A stretch of 64,000 nucleotides of DNA from an uncultured Alphaproteobacteria bacterium (GCA_934254675.1 CAKQLP010000005.1:32151-96150), one strand, 5' to 3'. Positions 1-9,177 are shown, counted from the first letter of the stretch. The notes: generated by a model not told the origin, from the letters alone. Translations and numbers: made by a program.

Positions 1-872
1 GATTCTGTTGGAAAACCGCAGATAAAGTCGGCGCCAAATGTTGCTTCCGGACGTTTTTCACGTATTTTACGGCATAAATCAATAACTGTTTCTCTGCAGT
101 GGCGGCGTCCCATGCGTTTCAAAATTAGATTGTCGCCTGATTGAATCGAAAAATGAAAATGCGAATCAATATTGCTGTGCTGACTTAATAAATTGATGAA
201 ATCATCATCTATGGCCGCCGGATCTAAAGAACCGAATTGCAGTTTTGGAAGTTCGGGGATTTGCTCTAAAATATCTTTTACCACACCGCTGAAAGAAGGC
301 TCGTAAGAGCAAATATCAACACCGGTTAAGCATATTTCTTTAAAACCTTGTGCCAAAAGTTTTTTAATTTGTTGTGTGATAAGCGGCAAAGGAACAGAAC
401 GGTTGCTCCCGCGAGCATACGGAATAATACAATAGGTGCAGCGGTGATTACAGCCTTGCTGGATTTGTAAAAATGCTTTATGACGTCCTTCAAAACCGGT
501 AATCATAAAATCATCGCAGGCTGTGTCTTCCTGTATATCTTCCACAAATTTTTTTGACGTTGAAGAACCGGTAAAATCAGCAACATATTTTTCTATTTCT
601 TTTTTTTCTTTGTTGCCTAAAATTAAATCCACTTCCGGCATTTGGGCAATCTTAGAAGAACTGATTTGGGCAGAGCAACCGGTAACGACTATTTTAGCCG
701 AAGGATTTTCGCGCCGCAGTTTACGGATAGCTTGACGGCATTGGCGTTCGGCTTCTCCCGTAACAGCGCATGTGTTGATAACAATCAGGTTATCAATGTT
801 TTTTAGTTTTTCTTTTAAAACTTCGGATTCATACGCGTTTAAGCGGCAACCGAAGGTGACGATTTCTGCCAT
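1..872 (-). CDS. mtaB: tRNA (t6A37) methylthiotransferase MtaB, 3' end cut by window edge
   Basis: Radical-SAM enzyme that adds a methylthio group to N6-threonylcarbamoyladenosine at position 37 of ANN-decoding tRNAs. The minus-strand frame opens with ATG at 870-872 and stays open to base 1, giving about 290 residues. The N-terminus MAEIVTFGCRLNAYES is the MTTase domain with its first cluster cysteine. NTCAVTGEAE and VVTGCSAQ supply the other two. QQGCNHRCTYCIIPYARG carries the radical-SAM CxxxCxxC motif. The opening TFGCRLN and the VTGEAERQCRQ segment fit MtaB (YqeV type) better than MiaB. The C-terminal TRAM region, if present, lies outside the window. It follows ldh on the same strand after about 58 bases and may be co-transcribed with it. 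Confidence 0.9.
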   Translation of the reverse strand, partial: MAEIVTFGCRLNAYESEVLKEKLKNIDNLIVINTCAVTGEAERQCRQAIRKLRRENPSAKIVVTGCSAQISSSKIAQMPEVDLILGNKEKKEIEKYVADFTGSSTSKKFVEDIQEDTACDDFMITGFEGRHKAFLQIQQGCNHRCTYCIIPYARGSNRSVPLPLITQQIKKLLAQGFKEICLTGVDICSYEPSFSGVVKDILEQIPELPKLQFGSLDPAAIDDDFINLLSQHSNIDSHFHFSIQSGDNLILKRMGRRHCRETVIDLCRKIREKRPEATFGADFICGFPTE

Positions 873-930
873 ATTATTTTACCTCAACGCCAAATTATAA
901 AAGAAAAAAGTTTGAATGGCAACGCTTTTT

Positions 931-1854
931 TTATCTATGTATATAATCAAAAATTTTTTTGGCGCTTTGATGTAAAAGGCTGTGTTCCGAGGCTGATAGT
1001 TCTGGATAAAGAACACGGCTGACGCCGTTTCTGTTTATAACAGTCGGCATGGAAATAGAAATATCTTGAACACTCTCAACTTCGGAATGATAAACCGAGA
1101 CGCTTAAAATTGCGTTTTCATCATAAGAAATGGCTTTGCATATTCGAACAATTCCGGCAGCTATTCCATAATAAGTTGCTTTTTTTCCGGCAATAATTTT
1201 ATAGGCGGCGTTGCGCACTTCACTGTCTATATGGTTTTTTATTTCAGCATTTAGAGATATTCCGGCTTCAGCTGCATAGGTTTCCAAAGGCATGTTTCCG
1301 GCTAAAGCAGCCGACCAAATCAAAACTTCACTGTCTCCATGTTCGCCTAAAACATACGCATGAATGGATTGAGGCGCCAATTTAAGATATCCGCCGAGAA
1401 TGGCCCGAAAACGAGCCGTGTCCAGAATTGTGCCGGAACCGATAATTCGTCCGGTCGGAAGACCGGATTCTTTTATGGTGTACGAAGTCAATAAATCGAC
1501 GGGATTAGTCGCAATAACAATTAATGAATCTGCGGCATAGGTTATAATATTTTTGATAAGTTGTTTGAAAATCTCTATGTTTTTTTCTAACAGGTTTAAT
1601 CGACTTTCTCCTGGTATTTGATGAACGCCTGCCGTTATAACTATAATATCAGAGCCTTCTAAATCAGCATAGTGGCCAGCTTTAATCTTGCATGGGGAAG
1701 TGTAGGGGATGGAGTGTGAAATATCCAAAGCTTCTGCTTCAGCGCGGTTTCTGTCGATATCCACCAAAATAATTTCGCGAGCTAATCCTGCCGAGGCTAA
1801 AGAATAAGCGGTCGTACTGCCAACAAGTCCTGTGCCGATAATCCCGATTTTCAT
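931..1854 (-). CDS. ldh: L-lactate dehydrogenase
   Basis: Cytoplasmic NAD-dependent enzyme interconverting pyruvate and L-lactate, the last step of homolactic fermentation. The 307 residues match the family length. The Rossmann motif GTGLVGST lies at residues 7-14. The mobile substrate loop reads HQIPGESRLNLLEKN, with Gln where malate dehydrogenases have Arg, so lactate rather than malate is predicted. The catalytic histidine sits in GEHGDSE, and NPVDLLT is the conserved cofactor-side loop. The start has an upstream AAGGAGAAA ribosome site. Upstream lies a 247-base AT-rich divergent region shared with acpP. Malate dehydrogenase is the alternative, but the loop Gln argues against it. Confidence 0.92.
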   Translation of the reverse strand: MKIGIIGTGLVGSTTAYSLASAGLAREIILVDIDRNRAEAEALDISHSIPYTSPCKIKAGHYADLEGSDIIVITAGVHQIPGESRLNLLEKNIEIFKQLIKNIITYAADSLIVIATNPVDLLTSYTIKESGLPTGRIIGSGTILDTARFRAILGGYLKLAPQSIHAYVLGEHGDSEVLIWSAALAGNMPLETYAAEAGISLNAEIKNHIDSEVRNAAYKIIAGKKATYYGIAAGIVRICKAISYDENAILSVSVYHSEVESVQDISISMPTVINRNGVSRVLYPELSASEHSLLHQSAKKIFDYIHR

Positions 1855-2013
1855 GTTTTTCTCCTTGGCTGTATGGTTTGAATATAAGTTATTTAGTGTT
1901 ATATTTTATAAAAACAACTGTTTTATTGTAATTTATTTATTTGATAACATGTTGTTTTATAACAGTTTTTATAAGATATAAACAAAATGTTTAGGCAAAA
2001 ATAAAAAAAATGC

Positions 2014-2043
2014 TTGTCAAATGGGATAAAATTGTGCTAACAA
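2014..2043 (+). promoter_or_regulatory. Candidate sigma-70 promoter of acpP-fabF
   Basis: TTGTCA at 2014-2019 and TAACAA at 2038-2043 are separated by 18 bases and lie about 60 bases before acpP. The -10 element is a weak match, so this is a tentative assignment. The rest of the 1855-2101 interval is AT-rich with loose inverted repeats and no gene. Confidence 0.4.
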
Positions 2044-2101
2044 AAACACACAGGCGATAACGTCTGAAAAAATTGTTTTAATTTTATTGAGGTTAAATTA
2101 A

Positions 2102-2335
2102 ATGACTGATACCGCAGAACGCGTTAAGAAGATTGTTGCCAAACATTTAGGTGTTGATGAATCTAAAGTAGTAGAAACTGCAAGTTTCATTGATGACTTG
2201 GGTGCTGATAGCTTGGATACAGTTGAATTGGTAATGGCTTTTGAAGAAGAATTCGGTTGCGAAATTCCAGACAAAGCAGCAGAAAAAATTCTGACTGTAA
2301 AAGATGCTATTGACTATCTTTCAAAGAATGCGTAA
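2102..2335 (+). CDS. acpP: Acyl carrier protein
   Basis: Small acidic carrier of growing fatty acyl chains in type II fatty acid synthesis. It has 77 residues, as usual for the family. The phosphopantetheine attachment site is Ser37 in GADSLDTVEL, and the helix II-III segment EEFGCEIPD is typical. fabF follows after an intervening terminator, the classical acpP-fabF order. The terminator probably lets acpP be made in excess over fabF. MltG follows fabF closely, linking lipid and envelope growth in one transcription unit. Confidence 0.97.
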   Translation: MTDTAERVKKIVAKHLGVDESKVVETASFIDDLGADSLDTVELVMAFEEEFGCEIPDKAAEKILTVKDAIDYLSKNA

Positions 2336-2357
2336 GTCGTAAGGCTTTGTTTAATTA

Positions 2358-2396
2358 AACTCGCTTTAGTCTATCACGGAACGGCGAGTTTTTTTA
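2358..2396 (+). terminator. Intrinsic terminator between acpP and fabF
   Basis: AACTCGC at 2358-2364 pairs with GCGAGTT at 2384-2390 and is followed directly by a run of T. It probably gives partial termination, keeping acpP message above fabF message. Confidence 0.75.
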
Positions 2397-2421
2397 TAAA
2401 ATTAACATGGGGTTTTAATAT

Positions 2422-3702
2422 ATGAGAAGAGTTGTCGTAACAGGTTTAGGCGTTGTTTCGCCATTTGGCCGCGGGGTAGAATATAATTGGGATTGCTTAA
2501 TGTCCGGAAAATCTGCTATTCGCAAAATTGAGAATATTGAACTCAAAGATATTCCGGTTCATATTGCCGGTCAGGTTCCATTTGGCGAAGGCGAACATGA
2601 TTTTAATCCGGATACGGTAATGGCTCCCAAAGATCAAAAAAAAGCTGATAAATTTATTTTGTATGGTGTTGCCGCAGCTAATGATGCTTTAAAAGACGCT
2701 GATTATGAACCTAGTGAATTGAGCGATGAAGAACAATGCCGTGCCGGAGTAATGATTGGTTCTGGTATTGGTGGTTTGAATAATATTTACGAAAATTCGG
2801 TTTCTTTTCATGAAGTGGGAATTAAACGTATTTCTCCGTTTTTTATTCCGTCTTGCTTGATTAATTTAATTTCTGGCACGGTTTCTATTGAACATAAATT
2901 GCGTGGTCCAAATCACGCATGTGTAACAGCTTGTTCTACGGGAACACATGCCATCGGCGACGCGGCACGCATCATTGCTATGGGAGATGCTGACGTAATG
3001 GTAGCTGGTGGTGCCGAATCTGCCGTAAATGTGCTGGGTTTGGCCGGATTTGCCCGCATGCACGCCGTGACCGCGGAATTTAATGATGAACCGGAAAAAG
3101 CTTCTCGTCCATGGGATAAACGCCGTAGCGGTTTTGTTATGGGCGAAGGATCTGGTGTTGTGGTTTTGGAAGAACTGGAACACGCAAAAGCTCGGGGTGC
3201 GCATATTTATGCCGAAGTTGTGGGTTATGGAATGAGCGGCGACGCCCACCATATGACTGCGCCTTGTCCGGATGGAGACGGGGCTTATCGTGCAATGAAA
3301 ATGGCTGTTAATCATGCTAAAGAACATGGTGTAGAACTTGAAGATATTAACTATATTAATGCTCATGGCACATCGACACCATTGGGAGATTTAGGAGAGG
3401 CTCAAGCTGTTAAGCGTTTATTCGGCGAAAAGCTGAATTGCACGTCTATGTCTTCAACCAAATCTTCTATCGGACACCTTTTGGGAGCGGCCGGAGCTGT
3501 TGAAGCTGTTTACACAATAAAAGCCATTGTGGAACAAACTTGTCCTGCTACCTTAAATTTGGAAGATCCTGCCGATGAAGTTAAAGATATGGACTTGGTT
3601 CCTTTAAAGCCAAAGAAAAAAGCCATTAAGGCCGCTATGTCCAATTCTTTTGGTTTCGGCGGAACAAATTCATCTTTAATTTTCAAAAAATTTGAAGAAT
3701 AA
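2422..3702 (+). CDS. fabF: Beta-ketoacyl-ACP synthase II
   Basis: Condensing enzyme that elongates acyl-ACP with malonyl-ACP. It is a 426-residue thiolase-fold protein. The nucleophile is Cys171 in VTACSTGTHA. The two catalytic histidines are His315 in NAHGTSTPLGD and His352 in SIGHLLGAAGA. The C-terminus SNSFGFGGTNSSL is the usual glycine-rich closing motif. The start follows GGGGTTTTAATAT, an acceptable ribosome site. It sits between acpP and mltG on one strand. Confidence 0.97.
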   Translation: MRRVVVTGLGVVSPFGRGVEYNWDCLMSGKSAIRKIENIELKDIPVHIAGQVPFGEGEHDFNPDTVMAPKDQKKADKFILYGVAAANDALKDADYEPSELSDEEQCRAGVMIGSGIGGLNNIYENSVSFHEVGIKRISPFFIPSCLINLISGTVSIEHKLRGPNHACVTACSTGTHAIGDAARIIAMGDADVMVAGGAESAVNVLGLAGFARMHAVTAEFNDEPEKASRPWDKRRSGFVMGEGSGVVVLEELEHAKARGAHIYAEVVGYGMSGDAHHMTAPCPDGDGAYRAMKMAVNHAKEHGVELEDINYINAHGTSTPLGDLGEAQAVKRLFGEKLNCTSMSSTKSSIGHLLGAAGAVEAVYTIKAIVEQTCPATLNLEDPADEVKDMDLVPLKPKKKAIKAAMSNSFGFGGTNSSLIFKKFEE

Positions 3703-3714
3703 AAGGATTAAAAA

Positions 3715-4668
3715 ATGAAAAAGCTGTTGTTGTTACTTCTGATAGCCGGATGTGCAACAATAGCTTTTTTTTATGATTACGCAATTCATCAGCCGATGCC
3801 TGTTGACAGGGATATTTTATTTTTGGTTCAAAAGGGCGATTCTTTAAATAAAATTGCTAAAAAGCTAAAAGAATATGGTTTGATAAAAAATGAATGTTTA
3901 TTTATTTTCTATTCGAGAATTAATAAAATCTATCCTCAAGTAAAAGCTGGTGAATATTTATTTGATAAAAATATTTCGTTGGTTCAATTAAGTGAAAAAT
4001 TGGTTTCAGGTAAAGTTTATCTCCGAAAAATAACCTTTCCTGAAGGTTTAACATCCAGAGAAATTCACGAACTTTTAAAGAATAACGAATTTTTAAATAA
4101 AGAAGAATTTGCGATTCCGTCAGAAGGAAGTATCTTGCCGGAAACCTATACTTTTTCTCGCGGCGACAGTCCTAAAAAAATTATAAAACAGTCGCAAAAG
4201 GCTAGGGACGATGTTTTAGAGCAAATATGGAATGGACGGGACGAAAATTTGCCTTTAAATTCAAAAGAGCAATTGCTTATTTTGGCGTCTATTGTGGAAA
4301 AAGAAACCGGAATAGGAGCTGAAAGAGCGGAAGTTGCATCAGTTTTTATAAATCGCTTACGTTTGGGAATGCTGTTGCAAACCGATCCAACCGTTATTTA
4401 TGCCGTAACAGGCGGTAAAGAAGATTTAAATCGTCCATTGACGCGAAAAGACTTAACGATTGACAGCCCTTACAACACCTATAAATATGCGGGGCTTCCT
4501 CCGGCACCAATATGTAATCCGGGAAAAGATGCGATTTTCGCGGCAGCCCATCCGGCAAATACGTCTTATCTTTATTTTGTTGCTTCCGGCAAAGGCGGTC
4601 ATAATTTTGCAAAATCATTGGATGAACACAATGATAATGTTCGTAAATGGCGTGCATTGAATAAATAA
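3715..4668 (+). CDS. mltG: Endolytic murein transglycosylase MltG
   Basis: Inner-membrane lytic transglycosylase that cuts nascent glycan strands and so sets their length (YceG family). It has 317 residues. A hydrophobic N-terminal anchor covers about residues 3-20, with no cytoplasmic domain. The LysM-like segment VQKGDSLNKIAKKLKEYG follows at about residues 39-56. The catalytic motif ASIVEKETG carries Glu195 and Glu197. TDPTVIYAV, SPYNTYKYAGLPP and the closing ASGKGGHNFAKSLDEHN are family signatures. It starts 12 bases after fabF, the order found in many proteobacteria. Confidence 0.95.
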   Translation: MKKLLLLLLIAGCATIAFFYDYAIHQPMPVDRDILFLVQKGDSLNKIAKKLKEYGLIKNECLFIFYSRINKIYPQVKAGEYLFDKNISLVQLSEKLVSGKVYLRKITFPEGLTSREIHELLKNNEFLNKEEFAIPSEGSILPETYTFSRGDSPKKIIKQSQKARDDVLEQIWNGRDENLPLNSKEQLLILASIVEKETGIGAERAEVASVFINRLRLGMLLQTDPTVIYAVTGGKEDLNRPLTRKDLTIDSPYNTYKYAGLPPAPICNPGKDAIFAAAHPANTSYLYFVASGKGGHNFAKSLDEHNDNVRKWRALNK

Positions 4669-4729
4669 CTAGACAAAACATCTTTAACATGCTAATTTAA
4701 ATAAAAGCAGAAAAAGAAAGTATTGTCTC

Positions 4730-6406
4730 ATGTTTTTTTCAAATAACAATACAGAAGATATTTCTAAATTTTCAATAGGCGTCAGAGATTACTCTTTACC
4801 CTATCATTGGCGTGAAAGTGACAGTAATTTTTCATTTAAAAATAAAAAGACAATTTTAATTTTGCCGGGGAGCGGAACAAACAGCGCCAAAGAGGCTAAT
4901 GGCATGTGCAAAATTGTTGAACGAATGATGCCGGATGAAGAAAAAAATAATTTTCAAATTTGTTCGTTGTATTATGCAAATTCTTATACCTTAACAGAAC
5001 CAACCATAATTCGGGCGCAAAAGCTTTTAGATAAATACATTATTCCGCTTGTTGCCAATAAGGATGAATATGGAAATTTACATCGAATATCTGCGGGAAA
5101 AGCTGCGCAAAATATGCGTCGTTTAATTCTGTTTACACATTGCTATGGTGGAGAAATTCAAAAGGAACTGGATAGGCAGTTACAGCAAACAATGTCTGAT
5201 TTAGGCTATTTAGCGGAAGAACGGCGCTTTATTCATCGGCAAATGGTTGTTTTTCAGCATAACAATATAGATACTTCGTTAGAAGACAATATTTTTTTCT
5301 CGTCACAACTGATTAGAATTAGCAACGCCGATGAAGAAATATCTCCAAGTGAGTTGAAACAAAATACTTTTCGCTATTTTACCTTGAAACATCGCCCTCA
5401 AGAAAACGATGTTTTATGGATTAATTTATTGTCAAATTGCAATGTATTATTGGCAAACAGAATAACTTTGGCGGGAGCAAAAGAACATAATGGCGGATAT
5501 TGGCAGGATAGTGCGTTAAAAAGCATCGCCGGAAATAAAGAAGAACATATTTTTCAGTTGGTTTTTAATGAAGTGGCGGAATCCTCATATTTTATAGAAA
5601 ATATGTCTCAAATTATAAAAAATTCTCTCCTTAATCATTCAGAAGATGCAAAACTTATGACTCTTGCACAGGAAAAAGGGCAAAAGTTTTATAATGAATT
5701 TGAACGACAAAAAAAGGAAATAAAAAAAGAATTTGATGAAACTAAAGAAAAAATTGAACAAGGAACTGTTGCCGGAGCAAAATTTTTACCAGAAGTTTTA
5801 TTGGCTCAGGATAAAAATGGCATGTTTTTATTAGACTATGCTTTTCAGTGTAAAAATTATTTATTGGCTCAGCAATTTTTTGAGGAAATGAGTCAATATT
5901 TGCCTGAAAAAACAAAATATGGCTGGATGCCTTGTTTAAAAAGCAAAAATCAATTAAAGGCTATTGAAAAAATTCCGGTATGGATGCAGCAGGCCGTTGA
6001 TAATAACGAGGCTGAATTATTTTTTGAATTATCTAAAAAACTTGGCTGTAACTATGTTTTGCCGTGTTTCGATAAAGCCAGTCCTGAAATAGTTCAAAAA
6101 ATTGCAAAAGATTTTACTCAAAAAAGCTTTCCCAATACTTTAGATAAACAAAATGTTTATGCAAAATCTTTTGTTTTGTTGTATAAATCATTGTTAGATA
6201 AAAAGTTAGTTCAAGAACAAAAATTGATGGAAAAAAATATTTTTGAACCGGAACAGTTTGGACATGGTCCGGTTGTTGCGTATTTAAAGGATTGTTTGTA
6301 TAAATATAGTAAGGAATTAAATGTGCAATCGTTGCAAAATTTGATGCAGCGAAAATGGCAAAACTATTTTCAAGGATTTTTGAAAAAAGATATCAATATG
6401 CGCTAA
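4730..6406 (+). CDS. Unrecognised protein A: hydrolase-like N-terminus, ankyrin-like C-terminal segment
   Basis: A 558-residue protein I cannot assign to a named family. It is a tandem paralogue of the next gene. No signal peptide or membrane helix is visible. The N-terminal 300 residues contain ILILPGSGTNSAKEANGMC, then a strand ending in LFTHCYGGEI, and later KEHNGGYW. This order resembles an alpha/beta hydrolase with an oxyanion loop, a nucleophile elbow carrying Cys (compare the GxCxGG of dienelactone hydrolases) and a late His, but that is inference. Residues of about 300-340 are a charged, Lys/Glu-rich helix. After that DKNGMFLLDYAFQCKNYLLA resembles a single ankyrin-type repeat. It starts 61 bases after mltG and ends 10 bases before its paralogue. 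Confidence 0.6.
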   Translation: MFFSNNNTEDISKFSIGVRDYSLPYHWRESDSNFSFKNKKTILILPGSGTNSAKEANGMCKIVERMMPDEEKNNFQICSLYYANSYTLTEPTIIRAQKLLDKYIIPLVANKDEYGNLHRISAGKAAQNMRRLILFTHCYGGEIQKELDRQLQQTMSDLGYLAEERRFIHRQMVVFQHNNIDTSLEDNIFFSSQLIRISNADEEISPSELKQNTFRYFTLKHRPQENDVLWINLLSNCNVLLANRITLAGAKEHNGGYWQDSALKSIAGNKEEHIFQLVFNEVAESSYFIENMSQIIKNSLLNHSEDAKLMTLAQEKGQKFYNEFERQKKEIKKEFDETKEKIEQGTVAGAKFLPEVLLAQDKNGMFLLDYAFQCKNYLLAQQFFEEMSQYLPEKTKYGWMPCLKSKNQLKAIEKIPVWMQQAVDNNEAELFFELSKKLGCNYVLPCFDKASPEIVQKIAKDFTQKSFPNTLDKQNVYAKSFVLLYKSLLDKKLVQEQKLMEKNIFEPEQFGHGPVVAYLKDCLYKYSKELNVQSLQNLMQRKWQNYFQGFLKKDINMR

Positions 6407-6416
6407 TGAGGGTAAA

Positions 6417-8075
6417 ATGTCAGAAGAAGAATATCGATTTGGTTTAGGATTAAGAGATTTAAGCGTTTCAAAACATTGGCGCGAATTACCGCAAGATTAT
6501 TCGTTTTTAAACCATAAAACTGTTCTGATTTTACCAGGAAGCGGAACACGTTCGGCAAAGGATGCCAATGGAATGTGTAAAATTGCCGAAAGCATGCTTA
6601 ATGAAAATATCAAAAATTCTGTAAATATTTGTTCTTTGTATTATCCTCGAGCAACAGAATATCGTGAAGGCGCTGCGGCGAGGGCTTTGTTTTTGCTGGA
6701 TGAATATATTATTCCGCTGGTTTCCTCTAAAAATAAAGAAGGTGATTTGGTTAAAATAGATGCGAAAAGCGCTGCTAAAAATCTAAGAAATTTAGTTATA
6801 TTTACGCATTGTTATGGTTCTTATATGGTTGAAATATTGGATGAAAAGCTGTTTGAAACGCTAAAATCATTAAATTATACACCGGAAGAACAAAAAAATA
6901 TACAAAGACAATTAGTGGTTATTCATCATAATTGTATTAGTGATAATATGGGGCGTCTAGATTTGCATTCCACAAATCTGTATAGGCATACACAAGCGGA
7001 TGAGCGTTGCTTGCCGACATCATTTAAAAATGACGGATTTCAGTTTTTTGTGCAAAAAGAAGCATTGAATGATGATGAAGCTTTATATGTGAAAATTGCT
7101 GAAAATCAGAGAGTTTTATTGGTAAGCCATGTTTCAGAATATGCCGAGGATGAACATAATAACGCCTATTGGTCCGAAAATAAAAAGACTGAAGGCGGAA
7201 TTAAAGAGCGGCGAATTTTTGATTTAATTTTTAACGAAGCGGTTACTTCGTCTTATCAGATAACAGGAATTGAAGATTTTATCCGTCAAGCGGCAAACAA
7301 GGCTCCGGACGCGAAAGATATTTTAACAGAATCGTTAAAATACGGCAAGGAATTTGGAGATGAATATGATAAATATCGTTCATATATTTATCAAAATATA
7401 GAAGAGTTAAAAATAAAACAGCAAGCAAATCAGTTAAAAGAAAAAGAAATAAAAAATTTATCTCCAGAAATTTTATTGTATATGGATAATAAAGAAAAAA
7501 CCTTGTTAGATTATGCAATTGAAGAAAATAATGTCATGCAAGCAAAAATACTCTGGAACAACACGCGTAAATTTTTGCCCAAAGATAATCAACCGCTAGA
7601 AGACACTGCGATTATAAGCTATAATCATAAGATGATAAAGCGGAACAACAAGGTTTATTTACAGAAAATGTTGAAAAATAATAATCCGGAAATGTTTGTT
7701 GTTTTAGCAAAGGGAAGTGATGATTTACCTCGATTGGATTATTCTGTTGCAAATGATAAGATGCTCTTGACTGCGGCGAAAGTCTATGCGGGATTGCCGG
7801 CAAAAACCGAACAATTGGATAAACTTTATTACTATAAGTCTTTGATTTATATGTATTCAAGAATAGAGAAAATGCCGGAAACAGAAGAAGGAAATGCCAT
7901 TAAAGGGCTGTTAGAAGCTAAAATATTTACAAAAGCAAATGCCAAAGACATGGCTGTCAAGCACAAAATTAAATCATACGCATCACAATATGGTGTTGAC
8001 AGCCTGATTAAAAAAAGCCAACAAGTTTGGGAAAAAAATTTAGTGGAAAGCGGTTATAAAGAACTTTGTAAATAA
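6417..8075 (+). CDS. Unrecognised protein B: tandem paralogue of protein A
   Basis: A 552-residue protein collinear with the preceding gene throughout. Shared landmarks are the start RFGLGLRDLSVSKHWRE, VLILPGSGTRSAKDANGMC, VIFTHCYGSYM, IHHNC, DEHNNAYW and DNKEKTLLDYAIEENNVMQA. The Cys of HCYG and the EHN histidine are conserved in both copies, which suggests function. Identity is moderate, so the duplication is not recent. Its last 36 bases overlap the 3' end of pgpA on the other strand. Function is unknown. A cytosolic enzyme or a secreted effector without a visible signal are both open. Confidence 0.6.
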   Translation: MSEEEYRFGLGLRDLSVSKHWRELPQDYSFLNHKTVLILPGSGTRSAKDANGMCKIAESMLNENIKNSVNICSLYYPRATEYREGAAARALFLLDEYIIPLVSSKNKEGDLVKIDAKSAAKNLRNLVIFTHCYGSYMVEILDEKLFETLKSLNYTPEEQKNIQRQLVVIHHNCISDNMGRLDLHSTNLYRHTQADERCLPTSFKNDGFQFFVQKEALNDDEALYVKIAENQRVLLVSHVSEYAEDEHNNAYWSENKKTEGGIKERRIFDLIFNEAVTSSYQITGIEDFIRQAANKAPDAKDILTESLKYGKEFGDEYDKYRSYIYQNIEELKIKQQANQLKEKEIKNLSPEILLYMDNKEKTLLDYAIEENNVMQAKILWNNTRKFLPKDNQPLEDTAIISYNHKMIKRNNKVYLQKMLKNNNPEMFVVLAKGSDDLPRLDYSVANDKMLLTAAKVYAGLPAKTEQLDKLYYYKSLIYMYSRIEKMPETEEGNAIKGLLEAKIFTKANAKDMAVKHKIKSYASQYGVDSLIKKSQQVWEKNLVESGYKELCK

Positions 8076-8537
8076 CCATAAGGTAAAGGCCGCCATAAAA
8101 CCGGCGCATACATCGTCCAGCATTACGCCGTATGCGTTTTTCATTTTTTTATCAAACCATTTCACCGGTCCCATTTTACAAATGTCAAAAAAGCGAAAAG
8201 CGACAAAACCGGCAAGATAAATCCAAAGGTGCTGTAAGTTGCTGTAAAGATAATCGCTAACAAAAATAAAGGCTAAAAGTTGTCCCACAACTTCATCTAT
8301 AACAACTTTTCCAGGGTCTTTTTCTTCTTGTCCGCTAATAATGGCGTCTGTAGCGTAAACACCGGCCACAAAACATATTATAGCCGCTATCAGTAATCCA
8401 TAAACGCCTGTAAAATAAGCTAAAATAAAGGCTAAAGGCAGTGTGCCTAAAGAACCGACTGTTCCGGGAGCTTTAGGTGAAAGGCCTAAACCGAAATATG
8501 TGGCGATTATTTCTGCAATTTTGTTTGTTGATGGCAT
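8040..8537 (-). CDS. pgpA: Phosphatidylglycerophosphatase A
   Basis: Inner-membrane phosphatase that dephosphorylates phosphatidylglycerophosphate to phosphatidylglycerol. The 165-residue protein has the family blocks in order: LSPKAPGTVGSLG near residue 18-30, KDPGKVVIDEVVGQ in the middle, FRFFDICKMGPVKWFD, then GVMLDDVCAGFMA. Four hydrophobic stretches are visible. The start has a GGAGAT ribosome site. It is convergent with and overlaps the end of protein B by 36 bases. Confidence 0.93.
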   Translation of the reverse strand: MPSTNKIAEIIATYFGLGLSPKAPGTVGSLGTLPLAFILAYFTGVYGLLIAAIICFVAGVYATDAIISGQEEKDPGKVVIDEVVGQLLAFIFVSDYLYSNLQHLWIYLAGFVAFRFFDICKMGPVKWFDKKMKNAYGVMLDDVCAGFMAAFTLWLFTKFFITAFH

Positions 8538-8693
8538 AATTATCTCCTATATTTATTGATTTACTTATCCAATATTTAATTTAATTTTTTGCGTATAACA
8601 ATAACGGAAGATATTTTTGCACAAATAACAGTTTAAAATAATAAAAAAATACCTACTTTATAAATGTTATTAATAAATTAAAGGAGAAATATA

Positions 8694-8882
8694 ATGAGTT
8701 GGCTAGATAGAACAGCATTGATATTGACAGTAATTGGTGGAATAAATTGGGGATTGGTAGGATTAGCAAAACTTAATTTAGTAGAATTGATTTTTGGCTA
8801 TGCTCCCATTTTGGTAACAATTATATATATTTTAGTAGGTGTATCTGCTTGCTATACATTATATGCTTATTTAGCAAAATAG
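8694..8882 (+). CDS. DUF378 family small membrane protein
   Basis: A 62-residue protein with two membrane helices. The first contains TVIGGINWGLVGL, the signature of DUF378. The second runs from about residue 37 to the C-terminus. A strong AAAGGAGA ribosome site precedes the ATG. It stands alone between divergent pgpA and the tRNA gene. The biochemical role of the family is unknown. Confidence 0.85.
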   Translation: MSWLDRTALILTVIGGINWGLVGLAKLNLVELIFGYAPILVTIIYILVGVSACYTLYAYLAK

Positions 8883-8904
8883 TTGAAAAAAATAAAAATA
8901 GTTC

Positions 8905-8933
8905 TTGACTATATTTTATTGTTAATTTATGGT
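8905..8933 (+). promoter_or_regulatory. Promoter of the CAT-anticodon tRNA
   Basis: TTGACT at 8905-8910 and TATGGT at 8928-8933 are spaced by 17 bases, with the tRNA starting 18 bases after the -10 element. Confidence 0.55.
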
Positions 8934-8951
8934 AACGTTGCTAATCACGAA

Positions 8952-9028
8952 GGGCGCTTAGCTCAGTTGGTTAGAGCCGGCCGCTCATAACGGTCTGGTC
9001 GCAAGTTCGAGTCTTGCAGCGCCCACCA
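8952..9028 (+). tRNA. tRNA with CAT anticodon, probably tRNA-Ile2 (lysidine type)
   Basis: A 77-base cloverleaf with an encoded CCA end. The acceptor arm GGGCGCT pairs with AGCGCCC. The D arm is GCTC/GAGC, the anticodon stem GGCCG/CGGTC, and the loop CTCATAA with anticodon CAT at 8986-8988. The variable and T regions (TGGTCGC, GTTCGAGTC) look more like the AUA-reading tRNA-Ile2, whose C34 is converted to lysidine by TilS, than elongator tRNA-Met. The call between these two rests on resemblance only. Confidence 0.9.
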
Positions 9029-9033
9029 TAAAG

Positions 9034-9058
9034 ACCACTCTTTAGGAGTGGTTTTTTT
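9034..9058 (+). terminator. Terminator of the tRNA transcript
   Basis: ACCACTC and GAGTGGT form a stem across a short TTTAG loop, followed by seven T residues. Confidence 0.85.
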
Positions 9059-9127
9059 GTCATCAGAAAACCCCGCGTTAGACGCGGGGTTCAGTATAGC
9101 TTATAGCGGTGAGTTTGACAAAGCGCT

Positions 9128-9177
9128 CCTTTCAGTTAAAATAATGCGGTCTGCCAAGACGCATTATAACTGAAAGG
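9128..9177 (+). promoter_or_regulatory. Hairpin hiding the tnpA ribosome site
   Basis: CCTTTCAGTT at 9128-9137 pairs with AACTGAAAGG at 9168-9177, and ATAATGCG pairs with CGCATTAT inside it. The right arm contains the AAAGG of the tnpA Shine-Dalgarno sequence, so folding should repress translation. This matches the known translational control of IS200. Confidence 0.75.
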
